From Cellulomonas aerilata (lineage in GTDB: Bacteria > Actinomycetota > Actinomycetes > Actinomycetales > Cellulomonadaceae), in contig NZ_BJYY01000014.1 of assembly GCF_007991755.1 (NCBI RefSeq), positions 62,001-126,000 on the forward strand: a stretch of DNA of 64,000 bases. Direction: 5' to 3'. Numbering within the stretch: position 1 is the stretch's first letter; each line of letters opens with the position of its first letter. Below, one piece after another: positions 38,162 through 47,310 of this stretch. The position numbers were made by a program, and so were the translations under genes. The notes beneath the pieces were generated by a model. The model was given only the letters and a program-made list of their open reading frames with translations, ran no database searches and was not told the origin of the DNA.

Positions 38162-38204
38162 GGGGCGCCGGCGGCGGCGGACACCTGACCGCCGCCGGTG
38201 CCCC
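38162..38204 (+). terminator. Hairpin terminator after pectate lyase
   Basis: A 16-bp stem beginning GGGGCGCCGGCGGCGG with one G-U wobble and an 11-base loop, between the lyase gene and a convergent gene. Confidence 0.8.
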
Positions 38205-38245
38205 GGCGCTACGGCGTCCCGACCGCCGTCACCGACGGTCGGGGC

Positions 38246-39265
38246 TCACTCGTCCCACCGCACGCCGACCGGGCCGCCGAGTCCGGGCAGCGGCAGGGAC
38301 GCCGCCTCCCGCTCGACCGCCTCGCGCGCCGCCGCGCTCAGCAGGTGCCACGGGCTCACGGTGACCCTGTCCTCCGCCCGGCGCCAGGTGCCGGCCACCT
38401 CGCCCTCCACCAGGACGGCGCCCGGCCAGACCCGTGACGTCCACAGGGCGGCCCGCTGCGCCGCGTCCGGCACGAGGAGCTCACGGTCCCGGCCGTGCAG
38501 CAGGGAGAAGGCGTCGCCGCTGGGCAGCAGGCGGGCGGGTGCGGCCGGACCGGGGTCGGCGCGCAGGTCCGGCTCGTCCCGCGCCAGGACCCATGCGTCG
38601 CCGACGTCGGTCCGCACCAGGGTCAGCTCCGGGCGCAGCGCGTCGAAGGCCGGGGCGGCCGCCCGCGCGTAGAGGCCCGCCCAACGAGCGAACCCCTCCG
38701 CCGTCCCGGGCCCGAGCACGTGCAGGTACCGCCGGACGAGCTCGAGCCTGGCGTCGCCGGCGTCCGTCCCGGGCGGGGGAACCGTCCGGACCGTCGGCTG
38801 CCGGGCGCCGTCCCACCGGATCAGCACCCGCCCGGTCGTGGCCGCGTAGCGCAGCTGGTTCGGGTGCACGCCGACGCCCCGGCCGGCCTGGCCGTACGGG
38901 AGCCCGCGCCCGTCGAGGAACGCCTCCAGCCGGTCCGCCAGGTCCTCGGCGAACCGCCGGCGCGCCTCGCTCGGCGCCAGCCGACCCAGGGTGAACACCG
39001 CGAGGTCGGCGGCGGCCACGACGTACGCGCTGAACCGGGGCCCCCACACCTGGACGAGCGTGGGATCGTCCAGGGCCGACGGCGTGGTCCCGGCGACCCG
39101 GGCGTGGATCGACAGCAGCGCGGCCCGCGGGACGCTGTCCGTCAGCCCGGCCCAGGCGGCGTGCCGCAGCGAGTCGGCGCCGGACACGAGCCGCTCGTCC
39201 AGCGCGCCCACCCGCCGCCGGTGGGCGAGCACCTGCCCGCGGCTCAGCTGCAGCGGCGTCGTCAT
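38246..39265 (-). CDS. AlkZ-like winged-helix DNA-binding protein (HTH_42)
   Basis: Protein of 339 aa of the winged-helix HTH_42 family, which includes the AlkZ DNA glycosylase that unhooks interstrand crosslinks. The N-terminal part (LSRGQVLAHRRRVGALDERL, AWAGLTDSVPRAALLSIHARV) and YLHVLGPGTAEGFARWAGL in the middle are characteristic. I do not see the AlkZ QxQ catalytic motif clearly, so glycosylase activity is uncertain. A GGGAGGG site precedes the ATG. Confidence 0.78.
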   Translation of the reverse strand: MTTPLQLSRGQVLAHRRRVGALDERLVSGADSLRHAAWAGLTDSVPRAALLSIHARVAGTTPSALDDPTLVQVWGPRFSAYVVAAADLAVFTLGRLAPSEARRRFAEDLADRLEAFLDGRGLPYGQAGRGVGVHPNQLRYAATTGRVLIRWDGARQPTVRTVPPPGTDAGDARLELVRRYLHVLGPGTAEGFARWAGLYARAAAPAFDALRPELTLVRTDVGDAWVLARDEPDLRADPGPAAPARLLPSGDAFSLLHGRDRELLVPDAAQRAALWTSRVWPGAVLVEGEVAGTWRRAEDRVTVSPWHLLSAAAREAVEREAASLPLPGLGGPVGVRWDE

Positions 39266-39302
39266 CGGTGTCCCTCCCGGTCGCCGTGCCGCGGTGCGCC
39301 CT

Positions 39303-39344
39303 CCGGGTGAACGACACCCGGTGCCCCGCCCGCGGCCCTACAGT
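39303..39344 (+). promoter_or_regulatory. Promoter region of the SPFH gene
   Basis: TACAGT at 39339-39344 is a -10 candidate. Just upstream is a perfect inverted repeat CCGGGTG-AACGA-CACCCGG (39303-39321) in the -35 region, possibly an operator. The 5' leader would be about 120 bases long. Confidence 0.4.
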
Positions 39345-39470
39345 GCCAGCACCGCCGACCGGTGCGTCCGGGCGTGCGCCGACCGTGCCCGCCACGGTCC
39401 TGACGTGAGCAGGCAGCGGTCTGCTCGACCACCCGCCTCCGCCCGTGGAGGACCTGGACCGAGGAGTCCC

Positions 39471-41039
39471 ATGGAGAACGCCGGCCCCGTCATGATCGTC
39501 GCTGCGGCGGTGATCGCCCTGCTGGTCCTGGCCGTCGTCGCCTTCGTCTACGCGAAGGTGCGCTTCAAGATCGCCACGCCCGACGAGGCGCTCATCATCA
39601 CCGGCCGCAAGAGCGGGACGCCGGTCATCAACCCCGAGACCGGCGAGGAGAGCACCGACCTGTCCGGGCAGCGTGTCGTCATCGGCGGGGGCACCTTCGT
39701 CAAGCCGGTGTTCGAGCAGGTGGTGCGCCTGTCGCTGGCGTCGCAGAGCTTCCCGGTCTCCGCCGAGGACGCCACCACCAAGAGCGGCGTCGCCGTGACG
39801 CTGCGCAGCATCGCCGTCGTCAAGGTCGGCGGGACCGAGCGCATGGTCCGCGCCGCCGCGCAGCGTTTCGCCGGGCGCAGCCAGGAGCAGGTGATCGAGC
39901 AGCAGACCAGCGAGGTCCTCGTCGGCGTGCTGCGCACGATCGCCGGCACGCTGACGGTCGAGTCGATCCTGTACGAGCGCCAGGACTTCTCCAAGGAGGT
40001 CAAGGACATCGCCGTGCCGATGCTGGCCGAGCGCGGCCTGGTCCTGGAGAACTTCGAGATCCAGACGGTGGAGGACACCGGCAACTACATCCGCAACCTC
40101 GGTCGCCCGCGTGCGGCCGCCGTCGCCCGTGACGCGGAGATCGCCGAGGCGCAGGCCCAGCAGGAGAGCACGCAGCGCTCCAACGAGTCCGCGGTCCAGA
40201 TCGCCGAGTCGAACAAGGCGCTGGCGCTGCGCAACTCCCAGATCCAGCAGGAGACCGCCCAGGCCCGTGCCGAGGCGGAGGCCGCGCAGGAGCGCGCCGA
40301 GGCCGAGGCGCAGCAGGCGGTCCTCATCCAGCAGGAGCAGGTGGCCATCCGCCGCGCCGCCCTGCGCGAGCAGGAGCTGCAGACCGAGGTCCGCAAGCCC
40401 GCCGAGGCCCGCAAGTACGAGGCGGCGCAGGAGGCCGACGCGCGCAAGTACGCCGCCGAGCAGGAGGCCGAGTCCGCCAAGACCGCGGCGATCCGCCAGT
40501 ACGAGGCCGAGGCGCAGCGCACGACCGCACAGGCGGAGGCCGAGGCCGCCGCCGCACGTGCCCGCGCCGAGGCGGAGCTGGTCAAGCAGCAGCGTCAGGC
40601 CCAGGGCGCCCTCGCCCTCGCCCGTGCCGACGCCGACGGCGTCCAGGCGCGCGGTGAGGCGGAGGCCGCGGCCGAGCGGGCCAGGGGCGAGGCGCGTGCG
40701 GCCGCGATCAAGGCCGAGTCGGACGCCTACCAGGCGTTCCCGGAGTCGGCCCGCCTGCAGATGGTGCTCGAGGCCCTGCCGAAGATGGCCCAGCCCTATG
40801 CCGACGCCCTGGGCAGCATCGACGCCATCACGATCATCGACAAGGACGGGTCGTCCAAGCTGACCGGTCAGGTGGCGACCGGCGTCCAGGAGCTCGCGTC
40901 GCTGCTCAAGGCGCAGACCGGCGTCGACCTGCTGCAGCTGGTGGGTGCGCGCACCGGGGAGCGGGGCGTGCCGGACGGACGGCCGGGGGCGACCCGCGCG
41001 GCGCTCGACCACGAGGCCGGCGACGGCTCGCTGAGCTGA
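39471..41039 (+). CDS. SPFH/flotillin-family membrane protein
   Basis: Membrane-scaffold protein of 522 aa. One N-terminal transmembrane helix (about residues 6-28) is followed by the SPFH/band 7 domain (about 35-200; ATPDEALIITGRKSG, LEAFEIQTV-like strand) and then a long Ala/Glu/Gln/Arg-rich coiled coil (about 215-440). The C-terminal oligomerisation segment has LPKMAQPYADALGSIDAITIID near residue 445. Flotillins organise lipid domains and envelope machinery. A GAGGAG site precedes the ATG. There is no NfeD gene beside it. Confidence 0.88.
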   Translation: MENAGPVMIVAAAVIALLVLAVVAFVYAKVRFKIATPDEALIITGRKSGTPVINPETGEESTDLSGQRVVIGGGTFVKPVFEQVVRLSLASQSFPVSAEDATTKSGVAVTLRSIAVVKVGGTERMVRAAAQRFAGRSQEQVIEQQTSEVLVGVLRTIAGTLTVESILYERQDFSKEVKDIAVPMLAERGLVLENFEIQTVEDTGNYIRNLGRPRAAAVARDAEIAEAQAQQESTQRSNESAVQIAESNKALALRNSQIQQETAQARAEAEAAQERAEAEAQQAVLIQQEQVAIRRAALREQELQTEVRKPAEARKYEAAQEADARKYAAEQEAESAKTAAIRQYEAEAQRTTAQAEAEAAAARARAEAELVKQQRQAQGALALARADADGVQARGEAEAAAERARGEARAAAIKAESDAYQAFPESARLQMVLEALPKMAQPYADALGSIDAITIIDKDGSSKLTGQVATGVQELASLLKAQTGVDLLQLVGARTGERGVPDGRPGATRAALDHEAGDGSLS

Positions 41040-41057
41040 GACGGCGCCCGTGCGCCC

Positions 41058-41447
41058 TCAGCGGGTCTCGTCCACCGGGCCCACGTAGAGCCACCGCCCG
41101 CCCTCCCGGACGAACCGGCTGACCTCGTGCTGGGACCCTCGCTCGCCGTCGAGGCGGTGGTGCGCCCGGAACTCCACGGTGCCCGCGGCGTCGAATGGGC
41201 CGCCGCCCCGGACGTCGAGCACGTCGAGCCGGGTCCAGCGCACCGCAGGGTCGAGGTCCAGGTCCGCCGGGCAGGTCCGGGGGTGCCAGGTGCGTCGCAG
41301 GTACCCGACGTCGCCGACGGCGAAGGCCGCGTACCGCGAGCGCATCAGCTGCTCCGCGGTCGGGGCGTGCGCCCGCCCCGTGTGGAACCGTCCGCAGCAG
41401 TCGTCGTACGTCTCCCCGCTCAGGCAGGGGCACCGGGTCGGGGTCAT
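41058..41447 (-). CDS. YchJ/UPF0225 family SEC-C metal-binding protein
   Basis: Protein of 129 aa: an N-terminal SEC-C-like zinc motif (CPCLSG...DDCCGRFH, residues 6-21), then the YchJ core EQLMRSRYAAFAVGDVGYLRRTWHP and an NTF2-like beta sheet ending GRWLYVGP. The biochemical role is unknown. The ATG overlaps the upstream membrane-protein stop (ATGA), so it is the last gene of a four-gene minus-strand run. Confidence 0.85.
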   Translation of the reverse strand: MTPTRCPCLSGETYDDCCGRFHTGRAHAPTAEQLMRSRYAAFAVGDVGYLRRTWHPRTCPADLDLDPAVRWTRLDVLDVRGGGPFDAAGTVEFRAHHRLDGERGSQHEVSRFVREGGRWLYVGPVDETR

Positions 41448-41860
41448 GCGCGCCCCACCGGCGCGGGCGCGGACCCCAGCCGCAGCGCGACGCCGAGCAG
41501 CGCGAGCGGCACCAGCACCGAGGTCAGCAGGACGACGACCAGTGCGGCAGCCGCGCCGGTGCCCGCCCCTCCCAGGTGCCCCAGGTGGAACACCAGGTGC
41601 GGGACGGAGAACGCCAGGTACGCGACCAGCGCGACGACGGCCAGCCGTCGCTCCACCCACAGCGCGGCGGCGCCGAGGACGACGGCCAGCCCGAGGGTCG
41701 CGCCACCGAAGTCGCGGAACGGGTGCTCGCTGAAGGGCGGGGTCAGGTCCACCGTCGGCACGGTCGCGTAGAACCCGGCCGGGGCCACCAGGGTCCACGC
41801 GCCCAGGACGAGCTCGACCGCCGCGAGCAGCGCCAGGCCGACCCGCAGCAGCGCGGTCAT
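41444..41860 (-). CDS. Small four-helix membrane protein
   Basis: Integral membrane protein of 138 aa with four predicted transmembrane segments (about 5-25, 50-68, 72-92, 105-128) and a conserved-looking loop FSEHPFRDFGGATLGLA. It resembles short DUF4345-type membrane proteins but I cannot assign it firmly. ATGA overlaps with both neighbours show tight translational coupling to the NmrA-like gene upstream and ychJ downstream. Confidence 0.75.
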   Translation of the reverse strand: MTALLRVGLALLAAVELVLGAWTLVAPAGFYATVPTVDLTPPFSEHPFRDFGGATLGLAVVLGAAALWVERRLAVVALVAYLAFSVPHLVFHLGHLGGAGTGAAAALVVVLLTSVLVPLALLGVALRLGSAPAPVGRA

Positions 41861-42639
41861 CGCGGTGCGCCGGTGCCGGTGCGGGGCGTGCCGGTGCGAG
41901 CGGCGGTCGCCGCCACGTGCTCGGCGAACGTCCGACGGCCGTACGGCACCCCGGGCACCAGCGCTGAGCCCGCGTGGAGGGCCGCGAACACCCGGCCGGG
42001 CAGGCGGACCGGCACGACCCGACGCCGGCTGCCCGTCCCGTGCGTCCAGACGCGCGCGAGCTCGGGGACGGTGAGCTGCTCCGGACCGCCGATGTCGCCG
42101 ACCCGCCCGGCCGGCGCCGAGCCGGCGAGCTCCACCAGGCGCTCGGCGACGTCCTCGACCGCGATCGGCTGCAGGGGCACCGCCGGTGCGGCGAGGACCG
42201 GCAGCGCGCGCTGGACCGTGAACAGCCCGGCGACCAGCGCGTGGAACTGGGTCGCCCGCAGGACCGTGTGCGGGACGCCGGACCCGCCGACCAGCCGCTC
42301 GACCGCCAGCTTGTCCCGGTAGTACGGCAAGGGGTTGGTGTCGATGCCGACGATGGAGACGAGCACGAGGTGGTCGACGTCGGCCTCCGCCACCGCCGTG
42401 AGCAGCGTGCGGGCCAGGTCGACGTCGCCCCTGCCGCGCGGACCGGTGGCCAGGTGCACCACGGTGCCCACCCCGGTCAGCGCCTCGCGCAGACCCGCTC
42501 CGGTGCGCAGGTCACCGGTCGCCAGCCCGGGACCGGACCGCCGGCTGAGCGCGCGGACGTCGTGCCCGGCCGCTCGCAGGCGGGCGACGGTGGGACGCCC
42601 GAGCCGGCCGGTCGCACCGGTCACCAGGGTGGTCGTCAT
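41857..42639 (-). CDS. NAD(P)-binding NmrA/SDR-a-like oxidoreductase
   Basis: Atypical SDR of 260 aa. The N-terminal cofactor motif is TLVTGATGRLGRPTVARL (residues 4-21) and ALSRRSG shows an NADP-type basic patch. VLVSIVGID, YYRDK (lysine of the YxxxK region) and VLRATQFH follow in the order seen in NmrA-like nucleoside-diphosphate-sugar epimerase relatives. The substrate is unknown. A GGGAGA site precedes the ATG. Confidence 0.85.
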   Translation of the reverse strand: MTTTLVTGATGRLGRPTVARLRAAGHDVRALSRRSGPGLATGDLRTGAGLREALTGVGTVVHLATGPRGRGDVDLARTLLTAVAEADVDHLVLVSIVGIDTNPLPYYRDKLAVERLVGGSGVPHTVLRATQFHALVAGLFTVQRALPVLAAPAVPLQPIAVEDVAERLVELAGSAPAGRVGDIGGPEQLTVPELARVWTHGTGSRRRVVPVRLPGRVFAALHAGSALVPGVPYGRRTFAEHVAATAARTGTPRTGTGAPR

Positions 42640-42683
42640 GGGTTCTCCCTCTCGAGAGCCGCGGGCCGGTCCGGCGCGGCTGG

Positions 42684-43544
42684 TCACAGGTGCGGGGTCG
42701 GTCCGGTCGCCGCCGTCACGGCCTCCGGAGCGCCGAACCTCGTCAGGCTCAGCGCGCCGGCCAGCACGAGCCCGACCCCGGCGACCGCGAGGTCGGTCCC
42801 GCCCGGTGCCGGGCGGTCGCCGCACACGACCATCCCGAGCACCGAGCCGACGAGGGTCTCGGTCGCGACCATCGCCGCGGTCGCCGCGACGACGGGCGTG
42901 CGCTGCAGCGCCATGGCGGTGAAGAGCAGGCCGAGCAGACCGGCGAGCCCCATCGCCCACGCCGCCGCGTCGGTGAGGAGGGCGAGCGGCGCCAGGCTGC
43001 GCAGCGCCCTCGCGCCGAGCGCGAGCAGCGCGAACGAGACCCCCGCGAGCACCGCCGCCGCGAGACCGGCGCGCGGGCCGGGCAGCAGGCGCACCGCCGC
43101 GCTCGCCAGCACCGGCAGCAGCGCGACACCCACGAGCAGCCCCACCCGGGTGGCGTCGGGGACGACGTCGGACGGCTCGGCGTCGGCCGACGACGCGAGC
43201 AGCACCAGCCCGGCGACCACGACGGCGACGGCGGCGGTCTCCCACGGGCGCAGACGTGCCCGCAGCACCACCACGGACAGCAGCGCGGTGACCGCCAGGC
43301 TGGACGCCCGCCCGGACTGCACGACGAACAGCGGCAGGGTGCGCAGCGCCAGGAACGACAGCCCGAAGCCCGCCGCGACGAGCACCAGCGCCAGCAGGTA
43401 CGTCCGACGTCGCAGGAGCCGGACCAGCAGGGACGCACCCAGCCGGGTGCCGGCCGGCTCCAGCCGCGCGGCGCGCGCCTGGAGCACGGCGGCGGCACCC
43501 GAGCACACGGCGGCGGCGGCGACGCCGGCGAGGGCCAACCACAC
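42684..43544 (-). CDS. DMT/EamA-type membrane transporter
   Basis: Membrane protein of 286 aa with about 9-10 hydrophobic segments in an EamA/DMT-like arrangement: ALRTLPLFVVQSGRASSLAVTALLS near residue 70 and ALQRTPVVAATAAMVATETLVGSVLGMVV near residue 230 form the internal repeat. The GTG start is supported by GGAGGAG seven bases upstream. It is the first gene of the minus-strand run, 44 bases before the NmrA-like gene. The substrate is unknown; NIPA-type metal transport is an alternative. Confidence 0.78.
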   Translation of the reverse strand: MWLALAGVAAAAVCSGAAAVLQARAARLEPAGTRLGASLLVRLLRRRTYLLALVLVAAGFGLSFLALRTLPLFVVQSGRASSLAVTALLSVVVLRARLRPWETAAVAVVVAGLVLLASSADAEPSDVVPDATRVGLLVGVALLPVLASAAVRLLPGPRAGLAAAVLAGVSFALLALGARALRSLAPLALLTDAAAWAMGLAGLLGLLFTAMALQRTPVVAATAAMVATETLVGSVLGMVVCGDRPAPGGTDLAVAGVGLVLAGALSLTRFGAPEAVTAATGPTPHL

Positions 43545-43600
43545 GGGACACTCCTCCGCTCGATCCGCCGAGCGTCCCCGAGGGGACCCGCACGGCTGCG

Positions 43601-43606
43601 TAGGCT
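43601..43606 (+). promoter_or_regulatory. -10 candidate for the glycosyltransferase operon
   Basis: TAGGCT, 43 bases before the GTG start of the first gene, in the 105-base divergent gap. Confidence 0.4.
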
Positions 43607-43649
43607 TCCGTCGGGCGCAGCGGGTGCTGGGCGGACGGACGGGGGACGA

Positions 43650-44969
43650 GTGGGAACGGTAGCGCGCGTCGAGCGCCGGACCGGCGAGGCGGTGGCGGTG
43701 TTCCCGTGGAAGCCCGTCCTCGGGGTGTTCGCGCTGATGACGGCGCTGCTGTCCACGGTGGTCGCGTTCGCGTCGCGCACGGTGACCAGGACCGACCCGG
43801 TGCTGCAGGGGCCGGCGTGGCTCGACGGCTGGTTCCAGTACGACGCCGGCTGGTACCACGCCATCGCGACGTCCGGGTACTTCTACGTCCCCGGGCAGCA
43901 GTCCTCGATCGCCTTCTTCCCGACGTACCCGCTGACGGTCCGCGGGCTGGGCGGCCTGCTGGACGACTACCAGGTCGCGGGGTCGGTCATCGGGGTCGCG
44001 TCCGGTGCGGCGTCCGTGCTGCTCTTCGGCGCCTGGGTGTGGCGGCGGCTGCCACGTCGCAGCGCCGTGACGGCGATCGCCGTCCTCATGCTCTACCCCT
44101 ACGCGTTCTTCCTGTACGGGGCGATGTACGCCGACTCCCTGTTCGTGCTGACGGCGATCGGCGCGTTCCTCCTGCTCGAGCGGCGCCTGTACTGGCTCGC
44201 CGGGCTGGTCGGCGCGCTCGCCACGGCGGGGCGCCCGGTGGGTGTCGCGGTCGCCGTCGGGCTGGTGGTGCGCGCCCTGGAGCTGCGCGCGCTGGACCGG
44301 GCGGACCGGGCGACGCCGGCGGCGGCCGAGGCCCGGGTCGCCGCACCGGGGGGTGGCCCGACGACCTCGCAGCCGCACGGCTCGGGCTCCGGCTCCGGCT
44401 CCGCGCGAGCGGCCGCTCCGGGGTGGCCGGCGTGGCGCGAGCTGGTGTCCGCGGTACGGCTCGTGCGGTGGCGCGAGGCCGGCGTGCTGGTCTCCGGCCT
44501 GGGCCTGCTGGCGTGGACGGTGTTCCTGTGGCTCGAGTTCGGCAACCCGCTGGCGTTCGTCGAGGTCGAGTCGGCGCCGGGGTGGAACCAGGGGGTCGGG
44601 CCCCGCACGTGGTTCAAGATCACCTTCCTCGGCACCCTGGTGAAGGGGCCGTACTCGGTCGCGCTGCTGCTGACGCTGCAGGCCCTGGCGTGCCTGGCGG
44701 CGGTGCTGCTGCTGCGACGCGTCTGGCGGCGGTTCGGCTGGGGGTACCTGGCGTACAGCGTCGTCGTGCTCGCCATCCCGATCGTCGGCACCAAGGACTT
44801 CATGGGCACGGGCCGCTACGTGCTCGCCGCCTTCCCGGTCATGGCCGCCGCCGGTGACCTCCTGGCGACCACGGAGCACCGCTGGCTCCGACCCGCGGCG
44901 CTCCTTCTCTGCGGGGTGCTCCTCGTGGTGCTCACGACCTTGTTCGGACGGGGAGTCGCAGTCTCATGA
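43650..44969 (+). CDS. PIG-V-like membrane glycosyltransferase (GT-C fold)
   Basis: Polytopic membrane protein of 439 aa that probably transfers a sugar from a polyprenyl-phosphate donor outside the membrane. The first extracytoplasmic loop holds WFQYDAGWYHAIATSGYFY near residue 60, the acidic-aromatic signature of PIG-V-like mannosyltransferases. FFPTYPLTVRGLG and LYPYAFFLYGAMYADSLF follow, then several helices. A cytoplasmic insertion near residues 205-260 is low-complexity (Gly-Ser repeat, Ala-rich). GTG 43650 follows a GGGGGACGA stretch. Its stop overlaps the next start (ATGA). The acceptor is unknown. Confidence 0.8.
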   Translation: MGTVARVERRTGEAVAVFPWKPVLGVFALMTALLSTVVAFASRTVTRTDPVLQGPAWLDGWFQYDAGWYHAIATSGYFYVPGQQSSIAFFPTYPLTVRGLGGLLDDYQVAGSVIGVASGAASVLLFGAWVWRRLPRRSAVTAIAVLMLYPYAFFLYGAMYADSLFVLTAIGAFLLLERRLYWLAGLVGALATAGRPVGVAVAVGLVVRALELRALDRADRATPAAAEARVAAPGGGPTTSQPHGSGSGSGSARAAAPGWPAWRELVSAVRLVRWREAGVLVSGLGLLAWTVFLWLEFGNPLAFVEVESAPGWNQGVGPRTWFKITFLGTLVKGPYSVALLLTLQALACLAAVLLLRRVWRRFGWGYLAYSVVVLAIPIVGTKDFMGTGRYVLAAFPVMAAAGDLLATTEHRWLRPAALLLCGVLLVVLTTLFGRGVAVS

Positions 44970-45724
44970 CACCACTGACGCGGGAACGCTTCGGCCTGCT
45001 CTCGATCTTCTTCCCGATGTGGAACGAGGAGCAGTACCTCCACCGGGCGGTCGGGGCCGCCCAGGAGATCTGCGAGCGGCTGGTCGTCGAGGGCGAGGTC
45101 GAGGACTACGAGATCATCGTGGTCGACGACGCCTCGACGGACGCCACCGGACGCCTGGCGGACGAGCTCGCCGCCGCGGACCCGCACGTGCGGGTCGTGC
45201 ACCACGCGGTCAACCGCAAGCTCGGTGGCTCCATCAAGAGCGGATTCGAGGCGGCCAAGGGCGACCTCGTCCTGTACACCGACGCCGACCTGCCGTTCGA
45301 GATGATCGAGCTGGTGCGCGCCGTCCGGGTGCTGCGGACCTACGAGGCGGACATCGTCAGCGCCTACCGCCTGGACCGCACCGGCGAGGGACCCCGGCGC
45401 GCCGTCTACTCCTGGGTCTACAACGGCCTCATCCGGGCGATGTTCGGGACCCGGCTGCGCGACATCAACTTCGCCTTCAAGCTGTGCCGCCGCCGGGTGC
45501 TCGACCACGTCCACCTCGCCAGCGAGGGCTCGTTCATCGACGCCGAGCTGGTCATCCGCGCCCAGCGCTCGGGCTTCGAGATCGTGCAGATCGGCGTCGA
45601 CTACTTCCCGCGCACCCGCGGGGTCTCCACGCTGTCGTCGTTCGGGGTCATCCGCACGATGCTGCGGGAGATGCGCGACCTGCGCGAGCAGCTGCGGTCG
45701 GTGACCCCGGTCGTGCACCGATGA
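44966..45724 (+). CDS. Family 2 glycosyltransferase (polyprenyl-phosphate sugar synthase type)
   Basis: GT2 enzyme of 252 aa. The nucleotide-sugar region contains PMWNEEQYLHRAV, IIVVDDASTDATG (first Asp pair) and the metal DxD in LYTDADLPFE; RLRDINFAFKLCRR near residue 170 is typical of DPM1/ArnC/PpgS-type polyprenyl-phosphate glycosyl synthases. No C-terminal membrane helices are present. Coupled by ATGA to the membrane glycosyltransferase upstream and to the deacetylase downstream, it probably makes the lipid-linked sugar those proteins use (inference). Confidence 0.87.
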   Translation: MTPLTRERFGLLSIFFPMWNEEQYLHRAVGAAQEICERLVVEGEVEDYEIIVVDDASTDATGRLADELAAADPHVRVVHHAVNRKLGGSIKSGFEAAKGDLVLYTDADLPFEMIELVRAVRVLRTYEADIVSAYRLDRTGEGPRRAVYSWVYNGLIRAMFGTRLRDINFAFKLCRRRVLDHVHLASEGSFIDAELVIRAQRSGFEIVQIGVDYFPRTRGVSTLSSFGVIRTMLREMRDLREQLRSVTPVVHR

Positions 45725-46563
45725 CAGCACTGCTGGTCGTCACCGCCGACGACCTGGGGCTGACCGACGGCGTCAACCGCGCCGTCCGCCGGGCGCACCT
45801 CGACGGCGTGGTGACCGCGACGTCGCTGCTCGCCGTCGGCCGGGCCTTCGACGGCGCGGCCGCCATGCTGCGCGACACCCCGACCCTCGACGTCGGCGCC
45901 CACCTCGCGCTGGTCGGGGAGGACCCGCCGCTGCTGTCCGCGCGGGAGGTGCCCACGCTCGTCGACCGCCGCGGCGCGTTCCCGCTGTCGTACCGCACCG
46001 TGGTGGCCCGCGCCGCAGCGGGGCGTACGGACCCCGACGACGTGCGGCGCGAGCTGACCGCCCAGCTGGAGCGCGTGCGGGGGCTCGGGCTGCCCGTCAC
46101 GCACCTCGACACCCACCAGCACACCCACCTGTGGCCGCTGGTCGGCCGCGTCGTGGCCGACCTGGCCGTGCGGTTCGCCGTGCCGGTCGTGCGGCTGCCG
46201 TCCAGCCGGGCGTCCGGACCCGTCGGCGTGGGCGTGCGGCTGCTGTCGCGGCGCCTGGCGCGCACGCTGGACGACGCCGGCCTGGCCCGGACCGCCGCCT
46301 ACGCGGGTCTGGACGAGTCCGGCTCGATGGGCCTGGGGGCGCTGGGACGCGCGCTCGCGGCCGCCGCGGCGTCCGGCGCGGCGACGCTGGAGGTCAACGC
46401 CCACCCGGGGGTCGCGGACGACCCGGACGCCGGCCGGTTCGCGTGGGGCTTCCACTGGGAGCGTGAGCTGGCCGCCCTGACCGACCCCGGCGCGCGGCGG
46501 CTCGTCGAGCGGCACGGGTTCCGGCTCGCGTCGTTCCGCGAGCTGGCGGCGGTCCGCCGATGA
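45721..46563 (+). CDS. ChbG/HpnK (YdjC) family sugar deacetylase
   Basis: Metal-dependent carbohydrate N-deacetylase of 280 aa. The family signature is intact: VTADDLGLTDGVNRAV (residues 6-21, metal Asp pair), GAHLALVGE (metal His), and HLDTHQHTHLWP (His cluster) near residue 124, with NAHPG near the C-terminus. Members remove acetyl groups from N-acetylated sugars such as chitobiose. Position between a GT2 and a methyltransferase suggests deacetylation of a lipid-linked amino sugar (inference). Start and stop both overlap neighbours as ATGA. Confidence 0.87.
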   Translation: MTALLVVTADDLGLTDGVNRAVRRAHLDGVVTATSLLAVGRAFDGAAAMLRDTPTLDVGAHLALVGEDPPLLSAREVPTLVDRRGAFPLSYRTVVARAAAGRTDPDDVRRELTAQLERVRGLGLPVTHLDTHQHTHLWPLVGRVVADLAVRFAVPVVRLPSSRASGPVGVGVRLLSRRLARTLDDAGLARTAAYAGLDESGSMGLGALGRALAAAAASGAATLEVNAHPGVADDPDAGRFAWGFHWERELAALTDPGARRLVERHGFRLASFRELAAVRR

Positions 46564-47273
46564 CCAGGGCCGCGGGGACCGCGGGGACGAGAGCCGTGCG
46601 GACGAGGACCCGACGACGCCCGACCGCGGTGGGCGCGGCTGCGCTGCGCCTGTACGCACCGACTCCGGCGGCGGTCCGCGCCCACGTGCACGTGCGCTGG
46701 TGGAGCGCCCCGTTCGAGCCGGTCGCCGCGGCGCTGCCGGCGACCGGTCGCGTCCTGGAGATCGGCTGCGGCCACGGGCTGTTCGCCGCGTACGCCGCCC
46801 TCGGCGCACCGGGCCGCCGTGTCGTGGGCGTGGACATCGACGCCGACAAGATCGCGCACGCCCACGTCGCGGCCCGCGGCGCCGGGTCCCGGCTGAGCTT
46901 CGCGGTGGCCGGCTCGGGCGCCGTCCCGCCCGGGCCGTGGGACGCCGTCGTCGTCGTCGACATGCTCTACCTGCTGCCGGCGGGCGAGCAGCGGCGCCTG
47001 CTCACCGAGGCCGCCGCCGTGCTGGCGCCCGGCGGCACGATCGTCGTCAAGGAGATGGGGACGGAGCCGGGCTGGAAGGTCCGGTGGAACACGCTGCAGG
47101 AGACGCTGTCCGTCAAGGTCCTGGGGATCACGCAGGGGTCGTCGTTCGACTTCGTCGCGCCCCGCGAGATGGCGGGCTGGCTCGAGGACCTCGGCATGAC
47201 CACCACGCTGCAGCGCCTCGACCGCGGGCGCCTGCACCCGCACCACCTGCTCGTCGCCCGACGCGCCGGCTGA
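46560..47273 (+). CDS. Class I SAM-dependent methyltransferase
   Basis: Methyltransferase of 237 aa. SAM-binding motif I is VLEIGCGHGLF (about residues 62-72), followed by GVDIDADKIAHA (motif II), VVVVDMLYLLP and GGTIVVKEMG (motif III region). The first 40 residues are basic. Last gene of the four-gene operon; the substrate may be the glycan or lipid-linked sugar produced by the preceding genes, but this is inference. Confidence 0.85.
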   Translation: MTRAAGTAGTRAVRTRTRRRPTAVGAAALRLYAPTPAAVRAHVHVRWWSAPFEPVAAALPATGRVLEIGCGHGLFAAYAALGAPGRRVVGVDIDADKIAHAHVAARGAGSRLSFAVAGSGAVPPGPWDAVVVVDMLYLLPAGEQRRLLTEAAAVLAPGGTIVVKEMGTEPGWKVRWNTLQETLSVKVLGITQGSSFDFVAPREMAGWLEDLGMTTTLQRLDRGRLHPHHLLVARRAG

Positions 47274-47310
47274 GGCCGCGGAGCCGACAGGAGATCGCGA
47301 GCGGGTCGGC